Origin: Acidimicrobiaceae bacterium UBA2093
GTDB taxonomy: Bacteria; Actinomycetota; Acidimicrobiia; Acidimicrobiales; Ilumatobacteraceae
Length of the DNA stretch: 21,712 bases
Reading direction: 5' to 3'
Assembly (NCBI GenBank): GCA_002331255.1
Contig: DCZD01000041.1
Coordinates: 1-21,712 of the forward strand
Made by a program: the position numbers and the translations under genes. The notes under the pieces were generated by a model. That model worked only from the letters and a program-made list of their open reading frames with translations. It had not been told where the DNA came from and made no database searches. Positions 1 through 6,622 of the stretch are shown one piece after another (positions within the stretch are counted from its first letter, which is position 1; the number at the start of each line of letters is the position of its first letter).

Positions 1-76
1 TGGAGCGGACGACGGGATTCGAACCCGCGACCCTCACCTTGGCAAGGTGATGCTCTACCAACTGAGCCACGTCCGC
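1..76 (-). tRNA. tRNA-Gly (anticodon GCC)
   Basis: On the minus strand the sequence folds as a full cloverleaf. The acceptor stem is GCGGACG/CGTCCGC, the D-arm GCTC/GAGC, the anticodon stem TCACC/GGTGA with loop TTGCCAA, and the T-arm GCGGG-TTCGAAT-CCCGT. The discriminator is T, and the 3' CCA is encoded at plus positions 3-1. The anticodon GCC reads glycine codons GGC/GGU. It lies 8 bases downstream of the EamA transporter stop on the same strand, so it may be processed from that transcript or be driven by a promoter inside the transporter gene. What follows its 3' end is outside the window. Confidence 0.97.
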
Positions 77-84
77 GTGAGCCG

Positions 85-1038
85 TCAGGATACCAACGGG
101 TCGGGCGGAGGAGACAACAACTCTGCTGTCTCTGCCCGTGCTGTAGCCCTATTCAGACGCACAATGAGGGCGAGCGAGCCGAGCACCAGCACACCCCCGA
201 CAAGTTGTGTGGCACCGAGGGCCTGGTCGTACACGAACCAAGCGCCAATCGACGAAATGACCGGGCTCATGAGCCCGAGAAGTGATGCAAGTGACACGTC
301 CAACGACTTCGCGGCCCACGTCATGAGACCGTGTCCGACCACCCCAGGCAGCAATGCCATACCCACCACCCAAACCCAGTCGATCGGCTTCATGGCGGTG
401 ATGTCATCGGCGGTTAGGAGTGCCCACGGAATAGAGATGACGGATGACCACAGGAACACGGCGGCAAGAAATGACCAGGAGTGAACGTTGTCGTTGCGAT
501 GACGTTTCGACATAAGGAAATACGTCGTCCACAAAAGCGTGTTCATGAGCGCCAGGATGTCGCCATAGAGGGTTGCACCACTTGTGTCGGCGGCTGCGAG
601 TATCACCATCAGCACGCCGGTAAACGTGATGACAGACAGCCCAATCTGCCGACCGTGCAGGCGTTCACCGAACAACTTCGGCGCAATGAACATGACGATC
701 ACAGGCTGAATGGTGGTGATGACGGTCGCGTTGGCGATAGAGGTCTCACGTACTGCACCGAACCCCACGATCATGGATGTGGCGAAGAAGATCGAAGGGA
801 TGAACGCACGCTTGAGAATCGCTTTGTCGATCTTTCCCCCGTTCGCATACGCGATACCGGTCATGAGCGGTATCGCGATGAGCATGCGCCAGAAGATGAG
901 AGCTGGTAGTGACACTGACATCGCTCTCGTCATCAATGGGCCGATACTCCAAGCAAAGACCGCAGTTGCACCAGCGATGACATAGACGTCTTCGCGTCCG
1001 CGGAGGGTTCGGCGCGCCTGCGCCAGTGACGACGTCAC
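85..1038 (-). CDS. EamA/DMT-family transporter
   Basis: A 317-residue, very hydrophobic protein with about ten membrane segments in two repeats, the usual length and layout of two-domain EamA (drug/metabolite transporter) proteins. The first repeat begins near residue 18 (VYVIAGATAVFAWSIGP) and the second near residue 155 (GDILALMNTLLWTTYFLMSK). The family exports small molecules such as amino acids or metabolites; the substrate cannot be told from sequence. The start is a GTG that overlaps the stop of the upstream 73-residue gene by four bases (GTGA), so translation is probably coupled. A 15-bp inverted repeat covers this start. It is the last protein gene of a three-gene minus-strand run and is followed by tRNA-Gly. 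Confidence 0.88.
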   Translation of the reverse strand: MTSSLAQARRTLRGREDVYVIAGATAVFAWSIGPLMTRAMSVSLPALIFWRMLIAIPLMTGIAYANGGKIDKAILKRAFIPSIFFATSMIVGFGAVRETSIANATVITTIQPVIVMFIAPKLFGERLHGRQIGLSVITFTGVLMVILAAADTSGATLYGDILALMNTLLWTTYFLMSKRHRNDNVHSWSFLAAVFLWSSVISIPWALLTADDITAMKPIDWVWVVGMALLPGVVGHGLMTWAAKSLDVSLASLLGLMSPVISSIGAWFVYDQALGATQLVGGVLVLGSLALIVRLNRATARAETAELLSPPPDPLVS

Positions 1039-1256
1039 TTGGCTTGTGGTCGCATGTCGATGCGCAACACGAGCACGCCGTCTTCAACGAGCGCCTCGGC
1101 ATCACCGATGATCGCAAAGTCCTGAAAGTCGACTTGGGCTTGTTGAAGAAACAGCGTTCGCTCTTCGCCTGCAACTGGCGGCAAAGGACGCTTTTTCACC
1201 GCTGCTGCCCTGTCACGGAAGCGAGCGATCATCTCATTGGGTTCGAACTGAGCCAT
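1035..1256 (-). CDS. small hypothetical protein (73 aa)
   Basis: A short soluble protein that I do not recognise. It has a charged N-terminal part with FRDRAAAVKKRPLPP near residues 13-27 and a C-terminal half that looks like a small beta-rich domain (VDFQDFAIIGDAEALVEDG). There are no cysteines, signal peptide or membrane segment. It is supported as real by tight packing: it starts three bases after the stop of the 124-residue gene, has an AAGGAA ribosome-binding site about nine bases before its ATG, and its stop overlaps the GTG of the transporter gene. Function unknown; its place suggests co-expression with the transporter. Confidence 0.65.
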   Translation of the reverse strand: MAQFEPNEMIARFRDRAAAVKKRPLPPVAGEERTLFLQQAQVDFQDFAIIGDAEALVEDGVLVLRIDMRPQAK

Positions 1257-1259
1257 GGC

Positions 1260-1634
1260 TCACTTTCCTTCTTCTGTATGGCGCGACAGCAATGGGTCAA
1301 TCGGGCCAGTTGGCTTTGACTCTGCGGGGCGAGGCTTATCTGACGATTTATCATTTGACGGCTTCGACGTGCGTGGTTCACGGCGCAACACGGGTGGCTC
1401 TTCAATTCGCTCTTTTGGCGCTTCGCCAGATGGCCTGACTTTGTTCAACATCTCGACGCGCTTGCCGTCATCGGCACGACCAAACCGGCGATCCTCCATG
1501 ATCTCCAAAGTCGCAAGTGCCGCATGATCAGGGGTAGCACTCTTCCAATACGAGAACGTCACCCACAGCAGACCAAGCCCGATCACGATGAGGCCCACAG
1601 CAATCACATTGACAAGGAGGTTTGCCGCTAACAC
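1260..1634 (-). CDS. hypothetical single-pass membrane protein
   Basis: A protein of 124 residues with one N-terminal membrane segment (about residues 5-28, LLVNVIAVGLIVIGLGLLWV) and a hydrophilic tail. The tail is rich in Pro, Lys, Glu and Ser from about residue 65 on (PSGEAPKERIEEPPV, then KPSNDKSSDKPRPAES) and is probably disordered. No domain is recognised. The start is a GTG with GGAGG almost touching it, which is closer than usual, so the true start is not certain; an in-frame GTG at 1607 would remove part of the membrane segment. First gene of a three-gene run, divergent from the small membrane protein that starts at 1720. Confidence 0.6.
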   Translation of the reverse strand: MLAANLLVNVIAVGLIVIGLGLLWVTFSYWKSATPDHAALATLEIMEDRRFGRADDGKRVEMLNKVRPSGEAPKERIEEPPVLRREPRTSKPSNDKSSDKPRPAESKPTGPIDPLLSRHTEEGK

Positions 1635-1719
1635 CCCTCCATTGTCCCATGTCGACCGCCCGCGTACTGGGTTTCCCGACCGGCTCCCACTGCACCTTCG
1701 GCCTTCGTGGAATCATTGG

Positions 1720-2124
1720 ATGATGCTGAACGCCTTGACGAGTGTGGCGTTTGTCGCCTTATTAGGTGGGCTGACATGGCTCGTGCGAGCACGCGACCCC
1801 CACTGGAGCAGCAAAGACGGGACAAAGTTCATCTGTCGCATTCAAGTTCTGAATGAACATGGTGGCACCCCTTCGCGCTGGCGCGAAGTTCGGTGCACGA
1901 TCACCGGCAATGACTCCGTTGCCATTGTTCCACGCGGTTTCGGTCATCGCCACCTCGCCAAAGAGTGGCGTGTTGTCGAGACTATGTCAGTGGGTCCGAG
2001 GCGTTCCCGTATGTTCCTCTTGCGTAACGACCAATTGATCGCCCTTCGAGTTCCGACTTCAAGTCCGGCAGCGACTCGGCTCGACACTCTTCTCGCACGA
2101 GCTCGCGAAGGTGGCGCCGCGTAG
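1720..2124 (+). CDS. small membrane protein, possibly DUF2550-like
   Basis: With the ATG at 1720 this is a 134-residue protein with a single N-terminal membrane segment (ALTSVAFVALLGGLTWLV) followed by a soluble domain. The part after the membrane segment (DGTKFICRIQVLNEHG, then WREVRCTITGNDSVAIVPRG) resembles in layout the actinobacterial DUF2550 family, in which a TM helix is followed by a GTFDC-type strand and a beta-rich domain. That match is from memory and is weak. The reading frame is open upstream to 1588, but that would overlap the divergent gene's start at 1634 and gives a non-membrane leader, so 1720 (or the adjacent ATG at 1723) is preferred. It converges on metX with a five-base gap. 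Function unknown. Confidence 0.6.
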   Translation: MMLNALTSVAFVALLGGLTWLVRARDPHWSSKDGTKFICRIQVLNEHGGTPSRWREVRCTITGNDSVAIVPRGFGHRHLAKEWRVVETMSVGPRRSRMFLLRNDQLIALRVPTSSPAATRLDTLLARAREGGAA

Positions 2125-2129
2125 CTCGT

Positions 2130-3335
2130 TCACAACTGTGACAGAAACGACTTGATCTCAAGACCAACGGCATGACTGTCAATGAGGAATGCATCATGCC
2201 CTTCGGGGCTCGAAATCTCGACATACCGTGTGCGCGGATCGTTACCGGCGACATGGCCGTGTAGTACCTGCTGTTGATACGCGGGATACAAAATGTCACT
2301 ATCGATGCCGATGGTGAGCACAGGTGCCGTGATGCGCTTCATCGCGGTTGCGGCACCTCCTCGATTTCTGCCCACGTCATGTAAGTCCATGGCTTTTCCA
2401 ATGAAGAGATAGCTGTTCGCGTCGAATCGCCGAACCAACTTGTCACCGTGATGATCGAGATACCGCTCGACTTCGAATCGGTCAAAAAAGTGCAGGCCAT
2501 CATCGTGAATGTTGGCCTCAGACAAGTCACGGCCAAAACGCTCATTGAATGCGTTGTCGGTACGAAATGTGACTTGAGCGATCATGCGTGCCACGGCGAG
2601 CCCACGCCACGGACCTTCATCTGGAGCTGCGTCGTAATAGTCGCCACCATTCCAGGCTGGGTCCATCTGCAGGGCGCGACGCCCGATGGCACCCCACGCA
2701 ATCTGTTGGGCACTCGACTCGATACATGTAGCAATTGGAATTGCTGATGCGACTCGCTCTGGGTAGGTGACGGCCCATTCGAGAGCCTGCATTCCGCCCA
2801 TCGAGCCACCGATCACACTTCGCCACCGATGGACACCAAGGTGGTCTGCAAGGTGAACCTGCGCGCGCACCATGTCGCGGATAGTGATCACTGGAAAACG
2901 CAGCCCATAGGGCTTACCGTCCACCGGATGTGGTGATGCAGGACCAGTCGAGCCTTGACAGCCACCGAGGACGTTTGCGCACACGACAAAGTTTTGGTTC
3001 GTGTCGATGAACCCGCCGGGTCCGATGACACCTTCCCACCAACCCGGCGTCGAGTGTCCTTCGCCAGCAGGACCTGCGACGTGGCTGTCGCCAGTCCATG
3101 CGTGACACACAAGAATTGCATTGCTCGCGTCGGGGTTTAGTGTTCCCCATGTCTCGTAGGCAATGGTGACGTCACGCAGTGCCGCACCACCGTCTAGAGA
3201 AAACGGACGATCGACCGCGAACGTGTGGAACTGGCGATGCCCGCCTGGCTGCAAGTTGTTCCAGGCACCGGTCGGTGCATACGGCGCACCAGGATGAGCG
3301 GGCGCGTATGGCACTCCGTGACTTGGTGTCGCCAT
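2130..3335 (-). CDS. metX: homoserine O-acetyltransferase
   Basis: MetX acylates L-homoserine with acetyl-CoA, the committed step of methionine synthesis in actinobacteria; it is a cytosolic alpha/beta-hydrolase enzyme. The 401-residue protein carries YETWGTLN (near 60), the nucleophile elbow GGSMGGMQALEW with catalytic Ser about 178, the acid in SDILYP (Asp about 347) and the base in EGHDAF (His about 380). Specificity for acetyl rather than succinyl groups is assumed, not shown. The ATG at 3335 has an excellent AAGGAG site seven bases upstream; an upstream ATG at 3362 would place that site inside the gene, so it is rejected. A Pro-rich stretch of about 30 residues precedes the conserved domain. 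A promoter and SAM-type riboswitch candidate lie upstream, so expression is probably repressed when SAM is plentiful. Confidence 0.95.
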   Translation of the reverse strand: MATPSHGVPYAPAHPGAPYAPTGAWNNLQPGGHRQFHTFAVDRPFSLDGGAALRDVTIAYETWGTLNPDASNAILVCHAWTGDSHVAGPAGEGHSTPGWWEGVIGPGGFIDTNQNFVVCANVLGGCQGSTGPASPHPVDGKPYGLRFPVITIRDMVRAQVHLADHLGVHRWRSVIGGSMGGMQALEWAVTYPERVASAIPIATCIESSAQQIAWGAIGRRALQMDPAWNGGDYYDAAPDEGPWRGLAVARMIAQVTFRTDNAFNERFGRDLSEANIHDDGLHFFDRFEVERYLDHHGDKLVRRFDANSYLFIGKAMDLHDVGRNRGGAATAMKRITAPVLTIGIDSDILYPAYQQQVLHGHVAGNDPRTRYVEISSPEGHDAFLIDSHAVGLEIKSFLSQL

Positions 3336-3339
3336 GGTG

Positions 3340-3411
3340 CTTCTCCTTTCCGTGCGTCGCAAACGTGAGTCGACTGTTGAGTCACGACGAATGAAGAAGG
3401 AACGTCAGGCC
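3340..3411 (-). promoter_or_regulatory. candidate expression platform of the metX riboswitch
   Basis: This leader segment lies between the aptamer and the metX start. The ribosome-binding region GGAGAAG (plus 3340-3346) can pair with CTTCTTC (plus 3393-3399; seven pairs, one G-U), with nested CGTCG/CGACG (3385-3389 with 3355-3359) and a GACT-CAAC-AGTC hairpin inside. A further segment, GGCCTGACG (3403-3411), complements nine bases spanning the P2 loop and 3' strand of the aptamer. No run of U follows a stem, so control at translation start is more likely than termination. Pairings were found by eye; no energy was calculated. Confidence 0.4.
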
Positions 3412-3428
3412 TGTTGCCTCGCACCTGC

Positions 3429-3513
3429 GAGACCACATCCCCACTCTCGTGGGCTGGCACCGTGCGGCTAAAACCCCGGTTGCCGGACCTGACGGTCACT
3501 CTTAATGCGTCTC
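3429..3513 (-). ncRNA. SAM-I/SAM-IV-clan riboswitch aptamer (candidate)
   Basis: The minus-strand leader of metX has the hallmarks of the S-box clan: CGGCAACC (plus 3478-3485) and GGTGCCA about 15 bases later. It folds by eye as a four-helix junction. P1 is GAGACGCAT with ATGTGGTCTC (3505-3513 with 3429-3438, one bulged G, one G-U). P2 is GACC-GTCA-GGTC (3486-3497). P3 is ACCG...CGGT between the conserved boxes. P4 is CCCAC-GAGA-GTGGG (3440-3453). AAGAG between P1 and P2 also fits SAM-I cores. P2 is too short for the kink-turn arm of classical SAM-I, so the SAM-I/IV variant or SAM-IV subclass is more likely. The downstream gene metX is a classic target. Transcription appears to start at the foot of P1. 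Confidence 0.72.
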
Positions 3514-3517
3514 AGTC

Positions 3518-3546
3518 AGGTTACTGACGCTTCGAACGGACCACAA
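3518..3546 (-). promoter_or_regulatory. metX promoter
   Basis: On the minus strand a -35 box TTGTGG (plus 3541-3546) and a -10 box TAACCT (plus 3518-3523) are separated by exactly 17 bases. The predicted transcription start, about 3511-3513, falls at the first bases of riboswitch helix P1. Each supports the other. It is back-to-back with, and does not overlap, the promoter of the SET-domain gene. Confidence 0.6.
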
Positions 3547-3580
3547 GCACATTGTTCGGACGACTCCCAGCCCGCGACGT

Positions 3581-3609
3581 TTGCCGACGTGAGGTTTCGC
3601 CGCTACCGT
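3581..3609 (+). promoter_or_regulatory. promoter of the SET-domain gene
   Basis: A -35 box TTGCCG (3581-3586) and a -10 box TACCGT (3604-3609) are 17 bases apart, predicting a transcription start near 3616. This places the in-frame ATG at 3505 upstream of transcription and therefore argues for translation starting at TTG 3640 or ATG 3652. The rest of the 316-base metX/SET intergenic stretch is filled by the metX leader and promoter. Confidence 0.5.
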
Positions 3610-3651
3610 ACGGCGCACGAAAGCCGGCGGAGTTGGGGCTTGTCTTCTTTC

Positions 3652-4416
3652 ATGACCCTGCAGTTCAACAGATTGACGCCATTGGCTCTCGCTGAACCCA
3701 TGGGAGACGTCGGCTGGGGAAGCCGCGCGATTGCACCCATCGCACAAGGAACAGTGGTCGCAACCTTTGGTGGCGATCCGTGTGACCGACGCGAATTTGA
3801 TGCAATGCCAGCAACGCGCCGTGAGCGATCCATTCAAGTAGACGACAACTTGTTCATCGTCGGACCCCCTGAACGCGAGCCGGGTGACGCTGTCAACCAC
3901 AGTTGCGAGCCAAACTGTGGACCTCGCAACGCGACACAGATCATCGCATGGCGTGACATTGCTGTGGGCGAGGTCTTGACCTTCGACTACGGCACCACCG
4001 ATGGAAGTGATTACGACCAATTTCCCTGTGGATGCAATACCACAATGTGTCGCGGACAGACGTCGGGCGATGACTGGCGCCGCATCGATCTGCAACAGCG
4101 ATACGGATTTCGATTCTCTCCATATCTGCTGCGACGTATCACCTGTGCATCACGTGCACGGCAACTAACAAAGAAAGAACGGGTCGACATGTTGGCGATC
4201 TACGACCGTGACCCAATTGAGGCACTGACAACAGCGTTACGCATAGTGACGGGCCGCATCCACGGACAATTTAGGGACATGATTCATGCCAGCTACTTCT
4301 CACTCGGCGTCAAGCACGCTCTCTGCGATGGCGACGACGCTGCCTGTGACGAACTGGTGTCGAGCCTCAACGAGTTCGCTGGCGATCCCTTCATTGAGGC
4401 CGTCAGTCCGCTGTAG
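3652..4416 (+). CDS. SET-domain protein (putative lysine methyltransferase)
   Basis: SET domains transfer a methyl group from SAM to protein lysines. This 254-residue protein has an N-terminal GWGSRAIAPIAQG segment (21-33), the NHSCEPNC motif (82-89), GEVLTFDY (106-113, with the conserved catalytic-region Tyr) and a post-SET cysteine cluster CGC-x4-C (126-133) that, with the motif cysteine, can bind zinc. A C-terminal region of about 100 residues is unrecognised. ATG 3652 lacks a good ribosome site; TTG 3640 has GGAG seven bases upstream and would add four residues. It has its own promoter, is divergent from SAM-controlled metX, and its 3' end overlaps the DCC-family gene by 14 bases. Target protein unknown; bacterial SET proteins are patchily distributed. 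Confidence 0.85.
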   Translation: MTLQFNRLTPLALAEPMGDVGWGSRAIAPIAQGTVVATFGGDPCDRREFDAMPATRRERSIQVDDNLFIVGPPEREPGDAVNHSCEPNCGPRNATQIIAWRDIAVGEVLTFDYGTTDGSDYDQFPCGCNTTMCRGQTSGDDWRRIDLQQRYGFRFSPYLLRRITCASRARQLTKKERVDMLAIYDRDPIEALTTALRIVTGRIHGQFRDMIHASYFSLGVKHALCDGDDAACDELVSSLNEFAGDPFIEAVSPL

Positions 4417-4771
4417 GTGCGCCTTTGAATCGGTGGCGGTTTCGTGCCACCCACCGATAACTGACCTGAGCAACTTGGCGCACACCGGGGACCAACAGCA
4501 ACCAACCGGGTACAAACCACAAGGAGCCTGCTCCGATAAAGAGTCGTGCGACGGCGTCTGAGCCACCACTTACTCGTCCCCGTCGGTCAACGTATTGCAC
4601 AGCAAGGGTGCACTCCTCGCGTGACACTCCGAGTTGCTCAAGTGGCGCTGTTTGAAACGGCTCGCAACGTGGTGCATTGTGCACGAGACGTCGTAGGCGT
4701 CGCACCCAAAGTCGACAAAAACCGCACTCGCCGTCATAGATGAGCACTGGTCGATGCACATCTGCCGTCAT
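4403..4771 (-). CDS. DCC-family (DUF393) thiol-disulfide oxidoreductase-like protein
   Basis: A small 122-residue protein beginning RPVLIYDGECGFCRLWV. The DGxCxxC signature (CGFC near residues 16-19) is diagnostic of the DCC/DUF393 family, a thioredoxin-like group predicted to act on thiols; no substrate is established. A hydrophobic stretch FVPGWLLLVPGVRQVAQ in the C-terminal third is typical of the family. The ATG at 4771 was chosen because the DCC domain starts a few residues later; the open frame extends upstream but would run through the phosphotransferase gene. It starts 13 bases after that gene's stop, so the two are probably co-transcribed. Its 3' end overlaps the convergent SET gene by 14 bases. 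Confidence 0.82.
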   Translation of the reverse strand: MTADVHRPVLIYDGECGFCRLWVRRLRRLVHNAPRCEPFQTAPLEQLGVSREECTLAVQYVDRRGRVSGGSDAVARLFIGAGSLWFVPGWLLLVPGVRQVAQVSYRWVARNRHRFKGAPTAD

Positions 4772-4784
4772 GACACCACCGTAT

Positions 4785-5837
4785 CTAGAGAAGAGATAGC
4801 GAGTCCATGTCGAGAGCGTGACGTACGTGACGTGTTGCCATGGAGTCAAACATCGCATCACCACGCTCTGTGCGCTGCACGATTTGGCTCGCGACGACCG
4901 ACATGACCACCCCCGCGAGTGCCTCACGTCGATAACGGCGCCAAATGTCATTGAAATTGACATCACCCACGTAGCGACCAAGGTCATCCACGTACTGCAT
5001 GACCAGTGTTTCTTCGTTCAGGCGTCGCGCGTCGGGCAGCAGTCCTGCTCCCAGAAAATATGACAGGTCGGTCACGCCGTCACCGTGAGCCGGGGTCTGC
5101 CAATCAACCACCGCACAACGGTGTCCGCCTTCGATGCCGCCGAACATCAAGTTGTCAAGACGGAAGTCGCCATGCACCAAGGTGTGTGGGGTGTCGCGAC
5201 CGGTGAGATACCCAACCAGTGCCGCACCTAACTCATGCACCAGTTCAACACCAGCTTCTCCACACGTGACTCGAAGCGACTCGCCGAACACATCGAGAAA
5301 GCCACCTTTTACGGCGCCGTAGACCGCGTTCAAAGTCTCGGGACCGCTTGGGTCCGTCGAGCGCTGAAGCCAAGACACGTCGAACAACGTCGGGTCCCCC
5401 CATCGGGGGCCATGTAGCTTCGTCATCTCAGTTACTGCCACTTGCGCAGTTTCTACGTCACAACCTGTGATCTGGTTGCCCTGACGTGCCGGAGCCAAGT
5501 CGTCGAGCACCAACACGAAGTCATGGGTCGCCTCGTCGAAATCAGAAAAATGACAGCTCGCCGTGTTCACGTCGATCGTCGGCGCAATCTCAGAGTAGAA
5601 GCGCACCTCTTTCATGTAGTTCCCGAGAGTGATCGCGGTCGCGCGACTTGTCGCATCTTCCGACATCATCTTCACCACCACACTCGCCGGCACGTGTGGC
5701 GCCACGCTGTTAAGTGGCACACGCAGGTTCATGCCCACAAGCCCGTCGCCGATGCGTTGCGGTTCGCCAGAGACCACATCGGCAGAAAAGACCCTGGACC
5801 ACCACGAGTCGGTCAACGAGTCCCGCGTGTAGTCCAT
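4785..5837 (-). CDS. APH/ecdysteroid kinase-like phosphotransferase
   Basis: A 350-residue protein-kinase-like small-molecule phosphotransferase. Visible elements are the ATP-binding lysine in VVVKM (Lys56), the paired glutamate in MKEVRFY (Glu77), the hinge VLVLDDLAP (108-116), the catalytic loop VHGDFRLDNLMF (221-232, with Asp224 and Asn229) and the metal-binding Asp in VVDWQ (Asp245). All catalytic residues are present. The family phosphorylates hydroxyl groups of diverse small molecules; the acceptor is unknown, and resistance should not be assumed. On the minus strand a TACGGT box (plus 5846-5851) stands eight bases before the ATG, with no ribosome site, suggesting a leaderless message. 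It is divergent from SURF1 and followed by the DCC-family gene. Confidence 0.85.
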   Translation of the reverse strand: MDYTRDSLTDSWWSRVFSADVVSGEPQRIGDGLVGMNLRVPLNSVAPHVPASVVVKMMSEDATSRATAITLGNYMKEVRFYSEIAPTIDVNTASCHFSDFDEATHDFVLVLDDLAPARQGNQITGCDVETAQVAVTEMTKLHGPRWGDPTLFDVSWLQRSTDPSGPETLNAVYGAVKGGFLDVFGESLRVTCGEAGVELVHELGAALVGYLTGRDTPHTLVHGDFRLDNLMFGGIEGGHRCAVVDWQTPAHGDGVTDLSYFLGAGLLPDARRLNEETLVMQYVDDLGRYVGDVNFNDIWRRYRREALAGVVMSVVASQIVQRTERGDAMFDSMATRHVRHALDMDSLSLL

Positions 5838-5845
5838 ATGGCAGG

Positions 5846-5851
5846 ACCGTA
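5846..5851 (-). promoter_or_regulatory. -10 box for a leaderless phosphotransferase mRNA
   Basis: TACGGT on the minus strand fits TANNNT and ends eight bases before the ATG at 5837. No clear -35 box is seen at 16-18 bases, and no Shine-Dalgarno sequence precedes the start. Confidence 0.35.
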
Positions 5852-5887
5852 CACCCGAACGGAATGCCCGATACCGTTTCCTTGCCG

Positions 5888-6622
5888 ATGTACCGCTTCC
5901 TCATCTCCCCGCGCTGGATCGCCCTACACGTGCTCATCGGTGCGCTGGTCGCCCTCATGGTCAATCTCGGTTTCTGGCAGCTAAATCGCCTCGATGAGCG
6001 CAAAGCACTGAACACGCAAGTCACCAAACAGATTGCCGCACCTGTTGCAGACTTTGGTGACATTGTCACATCCAGCTTGGACGCCGACGAAGCCGAATGG
6101 CGCCTGGTGCGTCTTCAAGGAACATATGTGAGCAACGAGATGGTGCTCATCGTGAATCGATCGCAAAATGGTGCTGCAGGCCGCGATGTCGTGATGCCTC
6201 TTCTTCTCGCGGACGGACGCAAAATATTGGTGAATCGCGGATTCATACCATTGACCGTGGACATCCCGCCCTCGCCTGCTGGTGAGGTGACCGTGGTCGG
6301 CCACGTTCGCCCAACTCAGAAGAGAAGCGGACTCGGTGCAATCGACTCAGCCGATGGAACGCTCGCTGAAATGCAGCGTATAGATATCGCGCGAATCGAC
6401 CAACAGACTGCAGGTTCACTTGAAGCGTTGTACGTGCAGCTGGTCGAGTCAATACCGGCAGAGACGTTGCTGTCAGTTGTACCGCTGCCTGACATCACCA
6501 ACGGTCCTCACCTGTCGTATGCGTTCCAGTGGTTCTTTTTTAGTGCAGTGGCTCTATTTGGCTGGGTCTTCGTCGTGCGACGAAAAGTCAGTGAGGCTTC
6601 TCAAGCGACAACATCCGCTTGA
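5888..6622 (+). CDS. SURF1-family cytochrome c oxidase assembly protein
   Basis: SURF1 proteins sit in the cytoplasmic membrane and help insert heme a into cytochrome c oxidase subunit I. The 244-residue product has the family's two-TM layout: an N-terminal helix (about 11-30, followed by GFWQLNRLDERK), a large outside domain with ILVNRGFIP, and a C-terminal helix after HLSYAFQWFFFSAVALFGW, which is highly typical. ATG 5888 gives the usual N-terminus MYRFLISPRW. An in-frame ATG at 5864 would add eight residues and cannot be excluded: TACACC at 5850-5855 lies eight bases before it, while TACCGT at 5872-5877 lies ten bases before 5888. The 3' end overlaps the convergent MBL gene by 35 bases. 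No oxidase genes are in the window. Confidence 0.88.
   Translation: MYRFLISPRWIALHVLIGALVALMVNLGFWQLNRLDERKALNTQVTKQIAAPVADFGDIVTSSLDADEAEWRLVRLQGTYVSNEMVLIVNRSQNGAAGRDVVMPLLLADGRKILVNRGFIPLTVDIPPSPAGEVTVVGHVRPTQKRSGLGAIDSADGTLAEMQRIDIARIDQQTAGSLEALYVQLVESIPAETLLSVVPLPDITNGPHLSYAFQWFFFSAVALFGWVFVVRRKVSEASQATTSA

Noticed and set aside
3505..3651. N-terminal extension of the SET protein from an ATG at 3505
   Set aside because: It would be read through the antisense of the metX riboswitch and promoter and upstream of the SET gene's own promoter at 3581-3609; the extension shows no conserved feature.
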